This document shows, piece after piece, positions 23,385-31,880 of a stretch of 64,000 bases of DNA. Source of the stretch: Treponema sp. UBA1747 (GTDB taxonomy: Bacteria > Spirochaetota > Spirochaetia > Treponematales > Treponemataceae); NCBI GenBank assembly GCA_002315375.1, contig DCHR01000039.1, positions 1-64,000 on the forward strand, in the 5' to 3' direction. How positions within the stretch are numbered: position 1 is the stretch's first letter; every line of letters starts with the position of its first letter. A program made the position numbers and the translations under genes. Under the pieces are notes generated by a model. The model was not told the origin of the DNA. It was given only the letters and a program-made list of their open reading frames with translations, and did not search any database.

Positions 23385-24380
23385 ATGAAAATCATCCAGC
23401 AAAAAGACACTGATAATCTTCTGAATTTCATCCAAAACCACGATTTCTTTTTCGTAGCAGGTCATAAGGAACCGGATGGAGACTGTATGGCTTCCTGCGT
23501 TGGAATAGCATCTATTCTGGACCATTTTAAGAAACCTTACCAGCTTCTTTCTGCAGGTCCTTTCAAACGAAATGAAATAAAAGAATTTGAACCTCTTTTT
23601 TCAGATACCATGGAATTTCAGACTCAAAACGAAAGAGATAAAACTGGTCTGATTATTACTGACTGTTCTGAAATTTCACGCCTTGGAGAAATAGACGGAG
23701 ACCTCAAAGGCTTTGATACATTTATCATCGACCATCACAAAACCTCAGATACTCAGGATGATGCAGAAAACAAGCTTTCATTCGTGGATTCTCAATCTCC
23801 TGCATGTGCCATTATAATCCAACAGTTTTATGAAAAACTGGTCGGCCCTCTTCCAAAAGACCTGGCAGAAACAATTTTTTTTGGTTTTTGTACAGACACC
23901 GGATATTTCAGATTCATAGATGACACACAAAGCGAAAGCATAAGCTGTGCTTCACGACTGGTTGAATATGGAGCAAACCCAAAGAAAACCTATCAGAAAA
24001 TAAATTCCGGAAAACCTTACTCTACAAGAAAACTTCTGGGAATTCTTCTGTCCAGAGCAGAACGTTACCTGGACGGGAAACTGGTTATTACCTATGAAAC
24101 TATGAATGACACAAAACAGTATGGTCAGGAAGGCCGTGATTCTGATGCACTTTACCAGCTCCTTTTATCATCTGAAGGAATTGAAGCTGCAGTATTTCTC
24201 AGACAGGAAAGCGATAATTCCTGCACCGGTGGTTTCCGCAGCCAGGATAAAATTGATGTAAGTATCGTCGCTTCAAAATTCGGCGGAGGCGGTCATAAAA
24301 ACGCTTCAGGCATGAGTTGTGAAGGCCGTGTCGAAAACCTTATTCCTCAGATTATAAAAGAGTTTGCCAGAATCATGTAA
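23385..24380 (+). CDS. nrnA: DHH-family nanoRNase / pAp phosphatase NrnA
   Basis: A 331-residue DHH/DHHA1 phosphoesterase that degrades short oligoribonucleotides and 3'-phosphoadenosine 5'-phosphate. The motifs are in order: AGHKEPDGDC (metal site I, with DGD), TDCSE, the DHHKTSD signature at about 120-126, FCTDTGYFRF, and the DHHA1 glycine loop FGGGGHKNASG near 305. The length is normal for NrnA. The gene is preceded by a terminator and a short spacer. The gene product may instead be a paralogue specialised in c-di-AMP/pApA hydrolysis, but no N-terminal membrane or PAS domain is present. Confidence 0.93.
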   Translation: MKIIQQKDTDNLLNFIQNHDFFFVAGHKEPDGDCMASCVGIASILDHFKKPYQLLSAGPFKRNEIKEFEPLFSDTMEFQTQNERDKTGLIITDCSEISRLGEIDGDLKGFDTFIIDHHKTSDTQDDAENKLSFVDSQSPACAIIIQQFYEKLVGPLPKDLAETIFFGFCTDTGYFRFIDDTQSESISCASRLVEYGANPKKTYQKINSGKPYSTRKLLGILLSRAERYLDGKLVITYETMNDTKQYGQEGRDSDALYQLLLSSEGIEAAVFLRQESDNSCTGGFRSQDKIDVSIVASKFGGGGHKNASGMSCEGRVENLIPQIIKEFARIM

Positions 24381-24385
24381 TCGCT

Positions 24386-24404
24386 AAGGGATTTTCCCTT
24401 TAAT
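24386..24404 (+). terminator. Weak hairpin after nrnA
   Basis: AAGGGA (24386-24391) and TCCCTT (24395-24400) with a three-base loop, followed by TAATTTTG. The stem is short; termination would be weak. Confidence 0.4.
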
Positions 24405-24512
24405 TTTGAAAAAATCAAACATTTTTCTTTACCTGTTTTTTTATCCTTCCGAAATACAGAATAAATACAACCTGCGGTTGATTTAAAAATGTATAATAAA
24501 GGAGGATTCAAT

Positions 24513-25442
24513 ATGGACATGAGGCTCTACATTGATGAACTTTACGAGAAGGTTTCCAGAAAGGAAATTACAACGGATTACGCTGTGGAACAAATCGCTG
24601 TCGCAATACAAACGGACTTTCCATTGTTCAAACTACAAAGATATGATGAAGATATAAGGTCTTCTGTGGTTCTGGCTTTTCTAAAAAACGGTTACAGCCT
24701 GTTTGAACGTTTCGATTTTGAATACGGAAGTACTTTTCATAACTACGTTATTTCCTTTGTAAAAGGTCTGGCACTTACGGAAAAGAAAATGCAGGCCATT
24801 GAAAAAATCAGGGAAAAAGTAGATTTTATTTATTCCCAGGAAAATTATTCTACAGAAAGTCAAAAATACAGTTTTTCAATTGCGGTGGAAAATAACCGCC
24901 TGTTACCTTACGAAGCTCCGGAATCAGTAGAAATCTTTAAGCCTAAAAAAATCCTTACACCAAAAGAATTCATGCAGATACGCACCTCAAATGTTTTTGC
25001 AAAACCTACCCTTGTCATCGCACTCCGCTCCTGCTTTGATATTACCGACACAATGATTGAAACAATCTGCAGTGAATACAATCTGAACTCAGACATAGTT
25101 TATAAAGATATTCAGGATCTTAAAAACAGCCGCTATGAACTGTTCCAGCGTCACAAGGAACTGATTCTTTCCCGAAACGAAGCCTTTTCCAATAGACGCC
25201 GTTACAGTCCTGATATAGCGGATTACGAGGAATCTACGGAAAACCTGCAGGAAACCTATAAAGCAAGATATGAACACAGCACTGAATTATGGATAAAAAG
25301 AAATGCATCACTTAAAAAAGGTAAATTTCATTACTTCCCTTCCAATGAAATGATTGCTGAAAAACTGGGTATTTGTCCGCGTCAGGTGGGATATTATATT
25401 TCCCGTGCAAAAGAACTGTTCGGTCAGGCCGAAGAAGAATAA
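24513..25442 (+). CDS. Sigma-factor-like protein of unknown role
   Basis: A 309-residue protein not assignable to a named family. Residues ~45-95 (a segment with FDFEYGSTFHNYVISFVKGL) resemble the sigma region 2 pattern of an acidic FxxxxG(S/T)F-x-x-(Y/F) helix pair. The C-terminus (about 280-305, NEMIAEKLGICPRQVGYYIS) looks like a sigma region 4 helix-turn-helix. There is a long intervening part. It could be a very divergent sigma factor or a repressor. The ATG at 24513 has a perfect GGAGG at 24501-24505. It stands alone between nrnA and rdgB. Confidence 0.6.
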   Translation: MDMRLYIDELYEKVSRKEITTDYAVEQIAVAIQTDFPLFKLQRYDEDIRSSVVLAFLKNGYSLFERFDFEYGSTFHNYVISFVKGLALTEKKMQAIEKIREKVDFIYSQENYSTESQKYSFSIAVENNRLLPYEAPESVEIFKPKKILTPKEFMQIRTSNVFAKPTLVIALRSCFDITDTMIETICSEYNLNSDIVYKDIQDLKNSRYELFQRHKELILSRNEAFSNRRRYSPDIADYEESTENLQETYKARYEHSTELWIKRNASLKKGKFHYFPSNEMIAEKLGICPRQVGYYISRAKELFGQAEEE

Positions 25443-25452
25443 AAAAAACAGG

Positions 25453-25503
25453 TCCTTTTGAAAAGTCAAACCAGGCTTGCTTTCAAAAGGATCTTCAGTT
25501 TTT
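25453..25503 (+). terminator. Long stem-loop after the sigma-like gene
   Basis: Eleven-base perfect arms TCCTTTTGAAA (25453-25463) and TTTCAAAAGGA (25481-25491), followed by TCTTCAGTTTTT. It lies just before rdgB, so it may terminate the upstream transcript or be read through. Confidence 0.65.
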
Positions 25504-25544
25504 CCCTAGTGGAAAGCCTGGAAGAAAACTGTTATATTTTTTAT

Positions 25545-26201
25545 ATGAAGATTTATTTAGCAACCGGAAACAAACATAAAAAAAAGGAAATGGCGGAACT
25601 ACTTCCCGACCATGAAATTGTAATTCCAAGCGACGAAGGAATTGCATTTGACCCGGATGAAACAGGAACAACTTTTTACGAAAACTCGATTATTAAAGCA
25701 AAAGCTTTATATGATATTGTACATGCTCCTGTTATAGCAGATGATTCAGGCATTTGTGTCGATGCCCTTAACGGACGCCCGGGAATCTATTCATCACGCT
25801 ATGCAGGTCCTGATTTTCCCCAGGGGAAGCCAGACGGCACCAAAATCAGTCAGGAAGAACAGAATGTATTCCTTATTGAAGAATTAAACGAAGCCTTAAA
25901 AAATCCAGATCCAAAACATGAAAATTACGTTCATGGTCCCCGCTCCTGTCATTACACCTGTGCATTTGTTCTCTATTTAGGTGGAGACCGTTTATATGTA
26001 GTCCAGGAAACATTCGAAGGAACATTAATAGAAGATATTTCTATGCAGGCTGGAAACGGAGGTTTCGGATATGATCCGATTGTCTACCTTCCGGAATATA
26101 AAAAAACAGTAGCACAGATAACTGCTGATGAAAAAAACGCAATTTCCCACCGGGGAAAAGCAGTCCTTGCAATGAAAGGAATAATAAACAACCTTTCTTA
26201 A
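25545..26201 (+). CDS. rdgB: XTP/dITP pyrophosphatase (RdgB/HAM1 family)
   Basis: A 218-residue housecleaning enzyme that hydrolyses XTP, ITP and dITP to monophosphates, keeping deaminated purines out of nucleic acids. Motifs: the N-terminal ATGNKHKKKEM; the ENSIIKAKALYD segment; the ADDSGICVDALNGRPGIYSS site with the catalytic Asp pair; and the GFGYDPI plus KNAISHRGKA motifs near the end. I start at the ATG 25545-25547, where the family begins. The longer ORF contains the terminator stem and is not coding. No strong ribosome-binding site. Confidence 0.92.
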   Translation: MKIYLATGNKHKKKEMAELLPDHEIVIPSDEGIAFDPDETGTTFYENSIIKAKALYDIVHAPVIADDSGICVDALNGRPGIYSSRYAGPDFPQGKPDGTKISQEEQNVFLIEELNEALKNPDPKHENYVHGPRSCHYTCAFVLYLGGDRLYVVQETFEGTLIEDISMQAGNGGFGYDPIVYLPEYKKTVAQITADEKNAISHRGKAVLAMKGIINNLS

Positions 26202-26215
26202 TCTTCCTTCAACAC

Positions 26216-26242
26216 AAAGGGCGGTAGACACCGCCCTTTTTT
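26216..26242 (+). terminator. Intrinsic terminator after rdgB
   Basis: AAAGGGCGGT (26216-26225) and ACCGCCCTTT (26230-26239) around AGAC, followed by T. A classic rho-independent terminator. Confidence 0.9.
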
Positions 26243-26331
26243 ATTGACTGAATAAGGGTTATTCTTGATTACCGAAGCTACCATATTCCCATAAATAAAT
26301 CATATTTTTTTAATTTTTCTAAAAAAAATAT

Positions 26332-26359
26332 TAAAGTTTTATTAAGATTTCGCCGATAA
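26332..26359 (+). promoter_or_regulatory. Sigma-28 promoter of flaB1
   Basis: TAAAGTTT (26332-26339) and GCCGATAA (26352-26359), both perfect matches to the FliA consensus, separated by 12 nt (one more than the usual 11). Transcription would start near 26366, giving a leader of about 150 nt. The rest of the 313-bp intergenic region (26202-26514) holds the rdgB terminator, this promoter and the CsrA-type hairpin. Confidence 0.75.
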
Positions 26360-26470
26360 ATAATCAGAATCGTAATGACTGTGTCGACTTCGCTGAAGCA
26401 GCGGTCAGCGTTTCTCGCAAAGATGTGTAGATGTAGCCTTGTAAACATTTGCACATTTTTGCAATCTTTT

Positions 26471-26510
26471 GGGAAAACGGATTTTCCCTTCTACATATTC
26501 CAAGGAGGAA
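26471..26510 (+). promoter_or_regulatory. CsrA-type hairpin and ribosome-binding site in the flaB1 leader
   Basis: GGGAAAA (26471-26477) pairs perfectly with TTTTCCC (26482-26488), leaving the tetraloop CGGA. About 13 nt further on, the ribosome-binding site is AAGGAGGAA (26502-26510). This is the arrangement by which CsrA bridges a loop GGA and a Shine-Dalgarno GGA to repress flagellin translation, as known for hag in Bacillus. Repression here is inferred. Confidence 0.65.
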
Positions 26511-26514
26511 TACT

Positions 26515-27369
26515 ATGGTTATCAACCACAACATGTCGGCTATTTTTGCCAACCGCCAGCTGGGAGTTACAGGACTCGATCTCGACAAAAACATGGAGAA
26601 ACTGTCTTCCGGTCAGAGAATCAATCGTGCAGGAGACGATGCATCAGGACTCGCAGTATCTGAAAAGATGCGCAGCCAGATCAGAGGTCTGAATCAGGCT
26701 TCACAGAACGCTTCTAACGGTATCAGCTTCATCCAGACAACAGAAGGTTATCTGAATGAAACAACAGATATCCTCCAGCGTATCCGCGAACTTGCAGTTC
26801 AGTCTTCAAACGGTATCTACTCTTCTGAAGATCGTATGCAGATTCAGGTTGAAATTTCTTCACTTGTATCTGAAGTTGACCGCATTGCTTCTTCAGCTCA
26901 GTTCAACGGTATGAATATGCTCACAGGTCGTTTTGCACAGTCAATTGGAGAAAACACAGTAACTTCATCTATGTGGTTCCATATTGGTGCAAACATGGAT
27001 CAGAGAACTCAGGTTTTCATCGGTACAATGAGTGCTACAGCACTTGGACTCATTGCAGGTGAAGAAAAACTGAATCTCGAAACACCGGAAGATGCCAACC
27101 GTGCAATCGGCGTTATCGACGAAGGACTTAAAAAGATCAACAAACAGAGAGCTGATCTTGGTGCTTACCAGAACCGCCTCGAATTCACTGTAAAAGGATT
27201 GAACATCGCTTCAGAAAACATGCAGGCTTCTGAATCACGTATCCGTGACACAGACATGGCCGGAATGATGGTAGATTTCACAAAGAACTCTATCCTTCAG
27301 CAGGCAGGAACAGCAATGCTCGCTCAGGCAAACAGCCAGAGCCAGAATGTACTGAGTCTGCTTCGCTAA
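26515..27369 (+). CDS. flaB: Flagellin FlaB (core filament protein), copy 1
   Basis: A 284-residue flagellin of the periplasmic filament core. It has the short FlaB layout with D0/D1 domains only: N-terminal [16 protein letters not shown] and [20 protein letters not shown] (the TLR5-like conserved region), then [20 protein letters not shown], and the C-terminal [11 protein letters not shown] ... [15 protein letters not shown]. The usual variable D2/D3 insertion is missing, as in spirochaetes. Start chosen at 26515 after AAGGAGGAA. It differs clearly from the copy at 27756, so the two are paralogues, not a recent duplicate. Confidence 0.95.
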   Translation: MVINHNMSAIFANRQLGVTGLDLDKNMEKLSSGQRINRAGDDASGLAVSEKMRSQIRGLNQASQNASNGISFIQTTEGYLNETTDILQRIRELAVQSSNGIYSSEDRMQIQVEISSLVSEVDRIASSAQFNGMNMLTGRFAQSIGENTVTSSMWFHIGANMDQRTQVFIGTMSATALGLIAGEEKLNLETPEDANRAIGVIDEGLKKINKQRADLGAYQNRLEFTVKGLNIASENMQASESRIRDTDMAGMMVDFTKNSILQQAGTAMLAQANSQSQNVLSLLR

Positions 27370-27421
27370 ACAAAAGCGTTTTCATTCTTGTATTAGATGA
27401 ATTAGTATTATATAATATCAG

Positions 27422-27456
27422 AAGCATGGAGATATTTGATATATTTCCGTGCTTTT
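27422..27456 (+). terminator. Terminator after flaB1
   Basis: AAGCATGGA (27422-27430) pairs with TCCGTGCTT (with G-U pairs) and is followed by TTTT, 53 bp after the flagellin stop. The T run is short. Confidence 0.55.
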
Positions 27457-27582
27457 GATATTGCACGGTGTTTCTCTACCCTATTTTTTTTACATACAAA
27501 CACCCGTAAAATTGAAAAAAATGACACGCTTTCAGATGTGTCTTGTTCTTTGATATCTGTGTCTTTCTGTTACTGCAGGAGA

Positions 27583-27649
27583 CGGCAGGAAAAATATGTC
27601 AGTTTATACTGTTTTTAGTATATTTATTACAGACATATTTTTCCTGCCG
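27583..27649 (+). repeat. Long inverted repeat between the two flaB genes
   Basis: Perfect 18-bp arms: CGGCAGGAAAAATATGTC (27583-27600) and GACATATTTTTCCTGCCG (27632-27649). An inner 6-bp repeat TATACT (27605-27610) / AGTATA (27616-27621) lies in the loop. It is 107 bp before the second flagellin start. There is no T run after it on the plus strand, so an ordinary terminator is unlikely. The 386-bp region (27370-27755) otherwise holds the flaB1 terminator and the leader hairpins listed separately; I see no clear promoter in it. Confidence 0.8.
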
Positions 27650-27696
27650 AATCAGGTCTGAAACTGCTTTGGGGGCGCAAAACCAGGGCAGCCTTT

Positions 27697-27726
27697 TCCT
27701 GCAGGAAACCGAAACATGATGTTTCC
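27697..27726 (+). promoter_or_regulatory. Leader hairpins ahead of flaB2
   Basis: A perfect TTTCCTGCAGGAAA palindrome (about 27695-27708) is followed by GAAACA (27711-27716) / TGTTTC (27720-27725), then GTTTTT. GGA lies in TGCAGGAAAC. The ribosome-binding site TGGAGGG follows. It may be an attenuator-like or CsrA-binding leader, different in layout from the flaB1 leader. Confidence 0.45.
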
Positions 27727-27755
27727 GTTTTTAAGTAAACATGGAGGGCACAACT

Positions 27756-28604
27756 ATGATTATTAATCACAATATGAGTTCGCTCTATGCTGATCGTGTA
27801 TTGAACATTTCTAATGATTCAATCATGAAAAACATGGAAAAACTCTCATCTGGCGAACGCATCAATCGCGCAGGTGACGACGCTTCAGGACTGGCAGTAT
27901 CAGAAAAAATGAGAAGCCAGATTCGCGGTCTGAACCAGGCTAGCCAGAACATTCAGAATGGAATTTCTTTCATTCAGACAACTGAAGGATACCTGAACGA
28001 AACAACAGATATTCTCCAGCGCATCCGCGAACTGGCTGTACAGTCAGCAAACGGTATTTACAGCGACGAAGACCGCATGCAGATTCAGGTAGAAGTTTCA
28101 CAGCTTGTAGCTGAAGTTGACCGCGTTGCTTCACACGCTCAGTTCAACGGTATGAACATGCTTACAGGTCGTTTCGCTTCAGGAACAGACGAAGTAATGA
28201 TGTTCCAGATTGGTGCAAACATGGATCAGAATACTCGTGTATACGTAGGAACAATGAGTGCAACAGCTCTTGGTCTTAAAGGCGCACAGGGTGATGATTC
28301 ACAGATCGCTATTTCAACACCAGAAGATGCAAACCTGGTACTTGGTACAATTGACGAAGCTCTTAAAAATGTAAACAAACAGAGAGCTGACCTCGGTGCT
28401 TACCAGAACCGCTTCGAACTGGCTGCTAAAGGCATTAACATTGCTGCTGAAAACACACAGGCTTCTGAATCACGTATCCGTGATACAGACATGGCTTCAC
28501 AGATGGTTGACTACACTAAGAACGCCATCCTTACACAGGCCGGAACAGCTATGCTGGCACAGGCAAACGCTCAGTCACAGAACGTTCTTGCTCTGCTTCA
28601 GTAG
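27756..28604 (+). CDS. flaB: Flagellin FlaB (core filament protein), copy 2
   Basis: A 282-residue FlaB with the same D0/D1-only layout as copy 1: [20 protein letters not shown] at the start, [20 protein letters not shown], the C-terminal [12 protein letters not shown] and [15 protein letters not shown]. It differs from copy 1 in the 170-200 region and at many D1 positions. Start chosen at 27756 (GGAGGG at about 27743-27748) rather than the upstream ATG inside the ribosome-binding site. Spirochaete filaments commonly contain several FlaB species, so both are expected in the same filament. Confidence 0.95.
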   Translation: MIINHNMSSLYADRVLNISNDSIMKNMEKLSSGERINRAGDDASGLAVSEKMRSQIRGLNQASQNIQNGISFIQTTEGYLNETTDILQRIRELAVQSANGIYSDEDRMQIQVEVSQLVAEVDRVASHAQFNGMNMLTGRFASGTDEVMMFQIGANMDQNTRVYVGTMSATALGLKGAQGDDSQIAISTPEDANLVLGTIDEALKNVNKQRADLGAYQNRFELAAKGINIAAENTQASESRIRDTDMASQMVDYTKNAILTQAGTAMLAQANAQSQNVLALLQ

Positions 28605-28655
28605 TAATCAAAGTCAAAGAGATTTCTGGATGTCATCTTTTTGACAAAATAGATC

Positions 28656-28691
28656 AGGAGGGGTGCGCCCCCCTCTTGGTTTATCTTTTTT
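28656..28691 (+). terminator. Terminator after flaB2
   Basis: GAGGGG (28658-28663) pairs with CCCCTC (28670-28675) around TGCGCC, followed by a T-rich stretch. It separates flaB2 from flaG, though with an imperfect T run, so some read-through is possible. Confidence 0.65.
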
Positions 28692-28699
28692 AAGAAAAC

Positions 28700-28733
28700 A
28701 TTTCCCAAGGATGGGAAATTCGAGCAGGAGGAA
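28700..28733 (+). promoter_or_regulatory. CsrA-type hairpin and ribosome-binding site in the flaG leader
   Basis: ATTTCCC (28700-28706) pairs perfectly with GGGAAAT (28713-28719), presenting the hexaloop AAGGAT. The core reads CAAGGATG, close to the best CsrA consensus. The ribosome-binding site AGGAGGAA (28726-28733) is 6 nt further. The geometry repeats that of the flaB1 leader. Confidence 0.7.
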
Positions 28734-28736
28734 CCT

Positions 28737-29105
28737 ATGAACACAATCAATTCGTCGGTTTCATCACTGACCATGGAAGGTCAGAAAATATACGCCGCTA
28801 AGGCCGAAAGCCCTAAGCCGGTTGTAAAATCTCCTGTTATACAATCAGGAGCAGAAGTTGCCCAAAGTATCGAAAAAAACCTGGCAGACTTTAAAGCTGA
28901 TATTCAGCAGCTTGAAAAAATGTCAGAAGTTACTTCAGGCAGAAAATTACAGTTTAATGTTAATAAGGAATTAAATACTGTCATTGTACGTATTGTGGAT
29001 TCTAACACCAATCAGGTTGTAAAACAGATTCCTTCGGAAGATATGGTTAAACTCAAAACCAGAATCCGGAAAGCAATAGGTTCCATGTATGACAAAATGA
29101 TTTGA
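28737..29105 (+). CDS. flaG: FlaG family protein
   Basis: A 122-residue protein of the FlaG family, usually encoded between flagellin and fliD and affecting filament length. The C-terminal half is the family core: LQFNVNKELNTVIVRIVDSN, then TNQVVKQIPSEDMVKLKTRI. The N-terminal half is disordered-like and Ser/Val/Pro-rich. Downstream is fliD with a 28-bp gap, so flaG-fliD is likely one transcript. The mechanism of FlaG action is not known. Confidence 0.9.
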   Translation: MNTINSSVSSLTMEGQKIYAAKAESPKPVVKSPVIQSGAEVAQSIEKNLADFKADIQQLEKMSEVTSGRKLQFNVNKELNTVIVRIVDSNTNQVVKQIPSEDMVKLKTRIRKAIGSMYDKMI

Positions 29106-29133
29106 TTTTTTATAAACATCAAATTACAAAAAT

Positions 29134-31200
29134 ATGGCCGGACTTAGTATCCCGGGCGTCACAGACAAGTACAATACAAACGAAACAGTTGAAAAACTGA
29201 TGCAGGTTGAAAGGATTCCGCTCACAAGGGAGCAGAAATCTCTTGATACTTTTAATGCACAACGAGACGCCTGGAGAGATGTAAACAGATTATTAACTTC
29301 TCTTCGCGACAGTACAAAAACCCTGTACTCTTATGAAAATCCGTTTAACAATAAAATCACATCTTCAACAGATGAATATGCCATTACTGCAGATGCAAAC
29401 CGAAGTGCAGAATTCCAGTCCTTCAAAATAGATGTAATCCAGCCTGCAACTTCAGACAAATTTCTTTCAGGTGAGCTTGAAAACAACTACAAGGTTCCTG
29501 CAGGAACTTACACTTTCAAAACAGGCGAAAAACAGCTTACTTTTAACTGGAAAGGCGGTCTTTTAAAAGACTTTTCCGAAGCTGTAAATAAACGCGGTAA
29601 AAACATAGTAAAAACAATGATTGTCGGAGCAAGTGCCGGAAAAAAGACGCTTCTTATTGAAGGTTTACAGACAGGTAAAGAAAATCAGCTTATTTTCGAA
29701 GATGATTCAAAGAAATTTGCAGAAGAAATCGGAATGATTTCTCCTGTCAGAGACAACATAATTGAATTCGGAAAGAAGATGGAAGAAACCTCTGCTGCCC
29801 CACAGAAGGACTTTGGCGACGGACAGAGAATGCCTTCCCTTTCAAGAACAAAAGTATCTTTCTCAAAAGAAGCGGAATCCTTTGTTCTTGAGCCACGAGG
29901 CGCTTTCAAAATTGATCTTCCGGATTCCTTAAAACAGAATAACAACCTGCATATTAAACTTTCCTTGCATGCAGACAAAACAAATGATATTACAATTCCA
30001 CTGAACGAAACTCCGGCTTTCCCTGAAATTCCTGAAGGCAACATGGCCGAATTCGGCGGAATCGAAATCCAGAACTTCGGATCAGATTCTCTTCTGAAGG
30101 TTCCAGACACACCTCCAGAGCCACTTGAAAAAATTGAATCAGAACGAATTATTTATGCTTTAATGAGAGACGGTTCAGAAAAACTTATTCCAACAAGAGA
30201 CGTTCTCACAAAAGATTCTGAACTTGATATTGCTCTCAATGAATATGAAAACATTACTGCTCTTGTTGTCCGAAACAGAAACACAGGTCACAACATTACA
30301 GTCAGCAAAATAGAAACTTACAATCCTCAAATCAAAACAGGTTATAAACCAAACAACGCAATTACAACTGCAGGGGATGCAATCATTAAATATGAAGGTA
30401 TTACTATTACGCGTCCTTCAAATGATATTGATGATGTAGTACCTGAAATCACTCTTCACGTTCATGAAAAAACAGAAAAGGCTGCAACAATTTCCATAAA
30501 ACCTGATACAGAAGCTTCTAAAAATGCACTTATCGATTTTGTAGGAAAATATAATCAGACTGTTGCTGAAATAAACATTCTTTCCCAGGACAAGCGGGAA
30601 ATCATCAATGAGCTTGATTACCTTTCTGATGAAGAAAAAGAAAAGGAAATGGAAAAACTTGGTATTTTCCAGACAGAATTCTCTTTGACTTCGATTAAAT
30701 CAAACATGTCCAATATCATTACTTCAAGTTACCGTTATTCTGATGAAGCAATCGTTACAATGCTTGCAGATATTGGAATCGCAACAAATGCTTCCGGATT
30801 TTCAGGAAGCTATTCCCAGTCAAAACTCCGCGGTTATCTTGAAATTGATGAGAAAAAACTTGATGAAGCACTGGAAAACCATCTTGATGATATAAAAGGA
30901 ATCTTCGGTTACGATTCAGACGGTGACCTGATTATTGATTCCGGCATTGCCTACAAAATGGATAAACAGATTGGAGCTTACACCCAGACAGGCGGGATTC
31001 TTGCATTAAAAACTTCATCCCTGGACTCAAAGATAAAGGATTCAGAAAAGAGAATCGCTACCCTCGAAAGTCAGCTTGAAACAAAAGAGGCAAATCTCAG
31101 AAACAAGTACAGTCAGATGGAAGGCTCTTTAAGCAGTCTTGAAAACCAGCAGACTACAATTTCAAATTTCACAAAACAACAGCAAAATAATAACAAATAA
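29134..31200 (+). CDS. fliD: Flagellar filament cap protein FliD (HAP2)
   Basis: A 688-residue cap protein that promotes flagellin polymerisation at the filament tip. The N-terminus (MAGLSIPGVTDKYNTNETVE, then KLMQVERIPLTREQKSLD) and the DAWRDVNRLLTSLRDSTKTL segment match FliD. The C-terminal FliD_C part includes a coiled coil (about 610-680, SKIKDSEKRIATLESQLE). The middle carries a large insertion, making the protein longer than the enteric one, as is common in spirochaetes. No clear ribosome-binding site; probably coupled with flaG. Confidence 0.92.
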   Translation: MAGLSIPGVTDKYNTNETVEKLMQVERIPLTREQKSLDTFNAQRDAWRDVNRLLTSLRDSTKTLYSYENPFNNKITSSTDEYAITADANRSAEFQSFKIDVIQPATSDKFLSGELENNYKVPAGTYTFKTGEKQLTFNWKGGLLKDFSEAVNKRGKNIVKTMIVGASAGKKTLLIEGLQTGKENQLIFEDDSKKFAEEIGMISPVRDNIIEFGKKMEETSAAPQKDFGDGQRMPSLSRTKVSFSKEAESFVLEPRGAFKIDLPDSLKQNNNLHIKLSLHADKTNDITIPLNETPAFPEIPEGNMAEFGGIEIQNFGSDSLLKVPDTPPEPLEKIESERIIYALMRDGSEKLIPTRDVLTKDSELDIALNEYENITALVVRNRNTGHNITVSKIETYNPQIKTGYKPNNAITTAGDAIIKYEGITITRPSNDIDDVVPEITLHVHEKTEKAATISIKPDTEASKNALIDFVGKYNQTVAEINILSQDKREIINELDYLSDEEKEKEMEKLGIFQTEFSLTSIKSNMSNIITSSYRYSDEAIVTMLADIGIATNASGFSGSYSQSKLRGYLEIDEKKLDEALENHLDDIKGIFGYDSDGDLIIDSGIAYKMDKQIGAYTQTGGILALKTSSLDSKIKDSEKRIATLESQLETKEANLRNKYSQMEGSLSSLENQQTTISNFTKQQQNNNK

Positions 31201-31220
31201 TCAGCAACCAGGAGACTACC

Positions 31221-31817
31221 ATGGAATTTTACATTAACGGCGATAAAGTCGATGTTCAGATTGAAGGTGAAAAAACTATTGGAGATGTCCTGCATTCTTT
31301 TGCCCAGGAATGTGAAAACAACAAAGCAGCAGTTATCGGAATTAGAATAAACAATGAATCAGTAACCGCCGATATGTTCGACGAAGTTTCAAAAAAAGAA
31401 CTTTCAGAAAACACAAAATTTGACTTTAATGTGGTGACTGAAACAGCAATAAAAGAATCTTTTGCAAACCTTGCAGGTTACCTTCAGACACTTGCTGAAG
31501 AAATCGAAGAAGTTCCTTCCCTCTTTATCAACGGAAAAGGAAATGAAGCCAATAACTCCATAAAGAAGCTCGCTGATGCAATTGACCAGTTTTGTCATGT
31601 TGCAGCCCTGGCTTCCCTCTTCCCGGAAACTTTCAATACAACAAAAATCGGAGACAAAAACTTCACACAGTTCTTCGAAGATTTCTCTCCTATTCTGACT
31701 GACTTTGAAAATGCTCTGGCATCAAATGATACTGTCCTGGTTGGCGATCTCTGTGAATATGAAATCTGTCCCCGCCTTCATGAAATGGCAACCTCTCTTT
31801 CTACCAGCTGTCAGTAG
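31221..31817 (+). CDS. Unknown protein downstream of fliD
   Basis: A 198-residue cytoplasmic-looking protein (no signal, no membrane segment). Residues 1-80 suggest a small alpha/beta or ubiquitin-like fold (EFYINGDKVDVQIEGEKTIG, DVLHSFAQECENNKAAVI). From 85 to 198 it is helical and acidic (NLAGYLQTLAEEIEEVPS). It sits where other bacteria encode the flagellin chaperone FliS, but I see no FliS motif. A motility role is only positional. Ribosome-binding site AGGAGA precedes the ATG. Confidence 0.65.
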   Translation: MEFYINGDKVDVQIEGEKTIGDVLHSFAQECENNKAAVIGIRINNESVTADMFDEVSKKELSENTKFDFNVVTETAIKESFANLAGYLQTLAEEIEEVPSLFINGKGNEANNSIKKLADAIDQFCHVAALASLFPETFNTTKIGDKNFTQFFEDFSPILTDFENALASNDTVLVGDLCEYEICPRLHEMATSLSTSCQ

Positions 31818-31880
31818 GATTCCCCATTTCAGTTTTTCTAGTGGAAATAATAGAGATTTTTAGGTATAATATTCATAAGT

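Noticed and set aside
27583..27649. Inverted repeat as an ordinary terminator of flaB1
   Set aside because: No T run follows, and a better terminator lies at 27422-27456. I list it as a repeat.
31221..31817. FliS flagellin chaperone
   Set aside because: Position fits but the length and sequence do not; no FliS motif.
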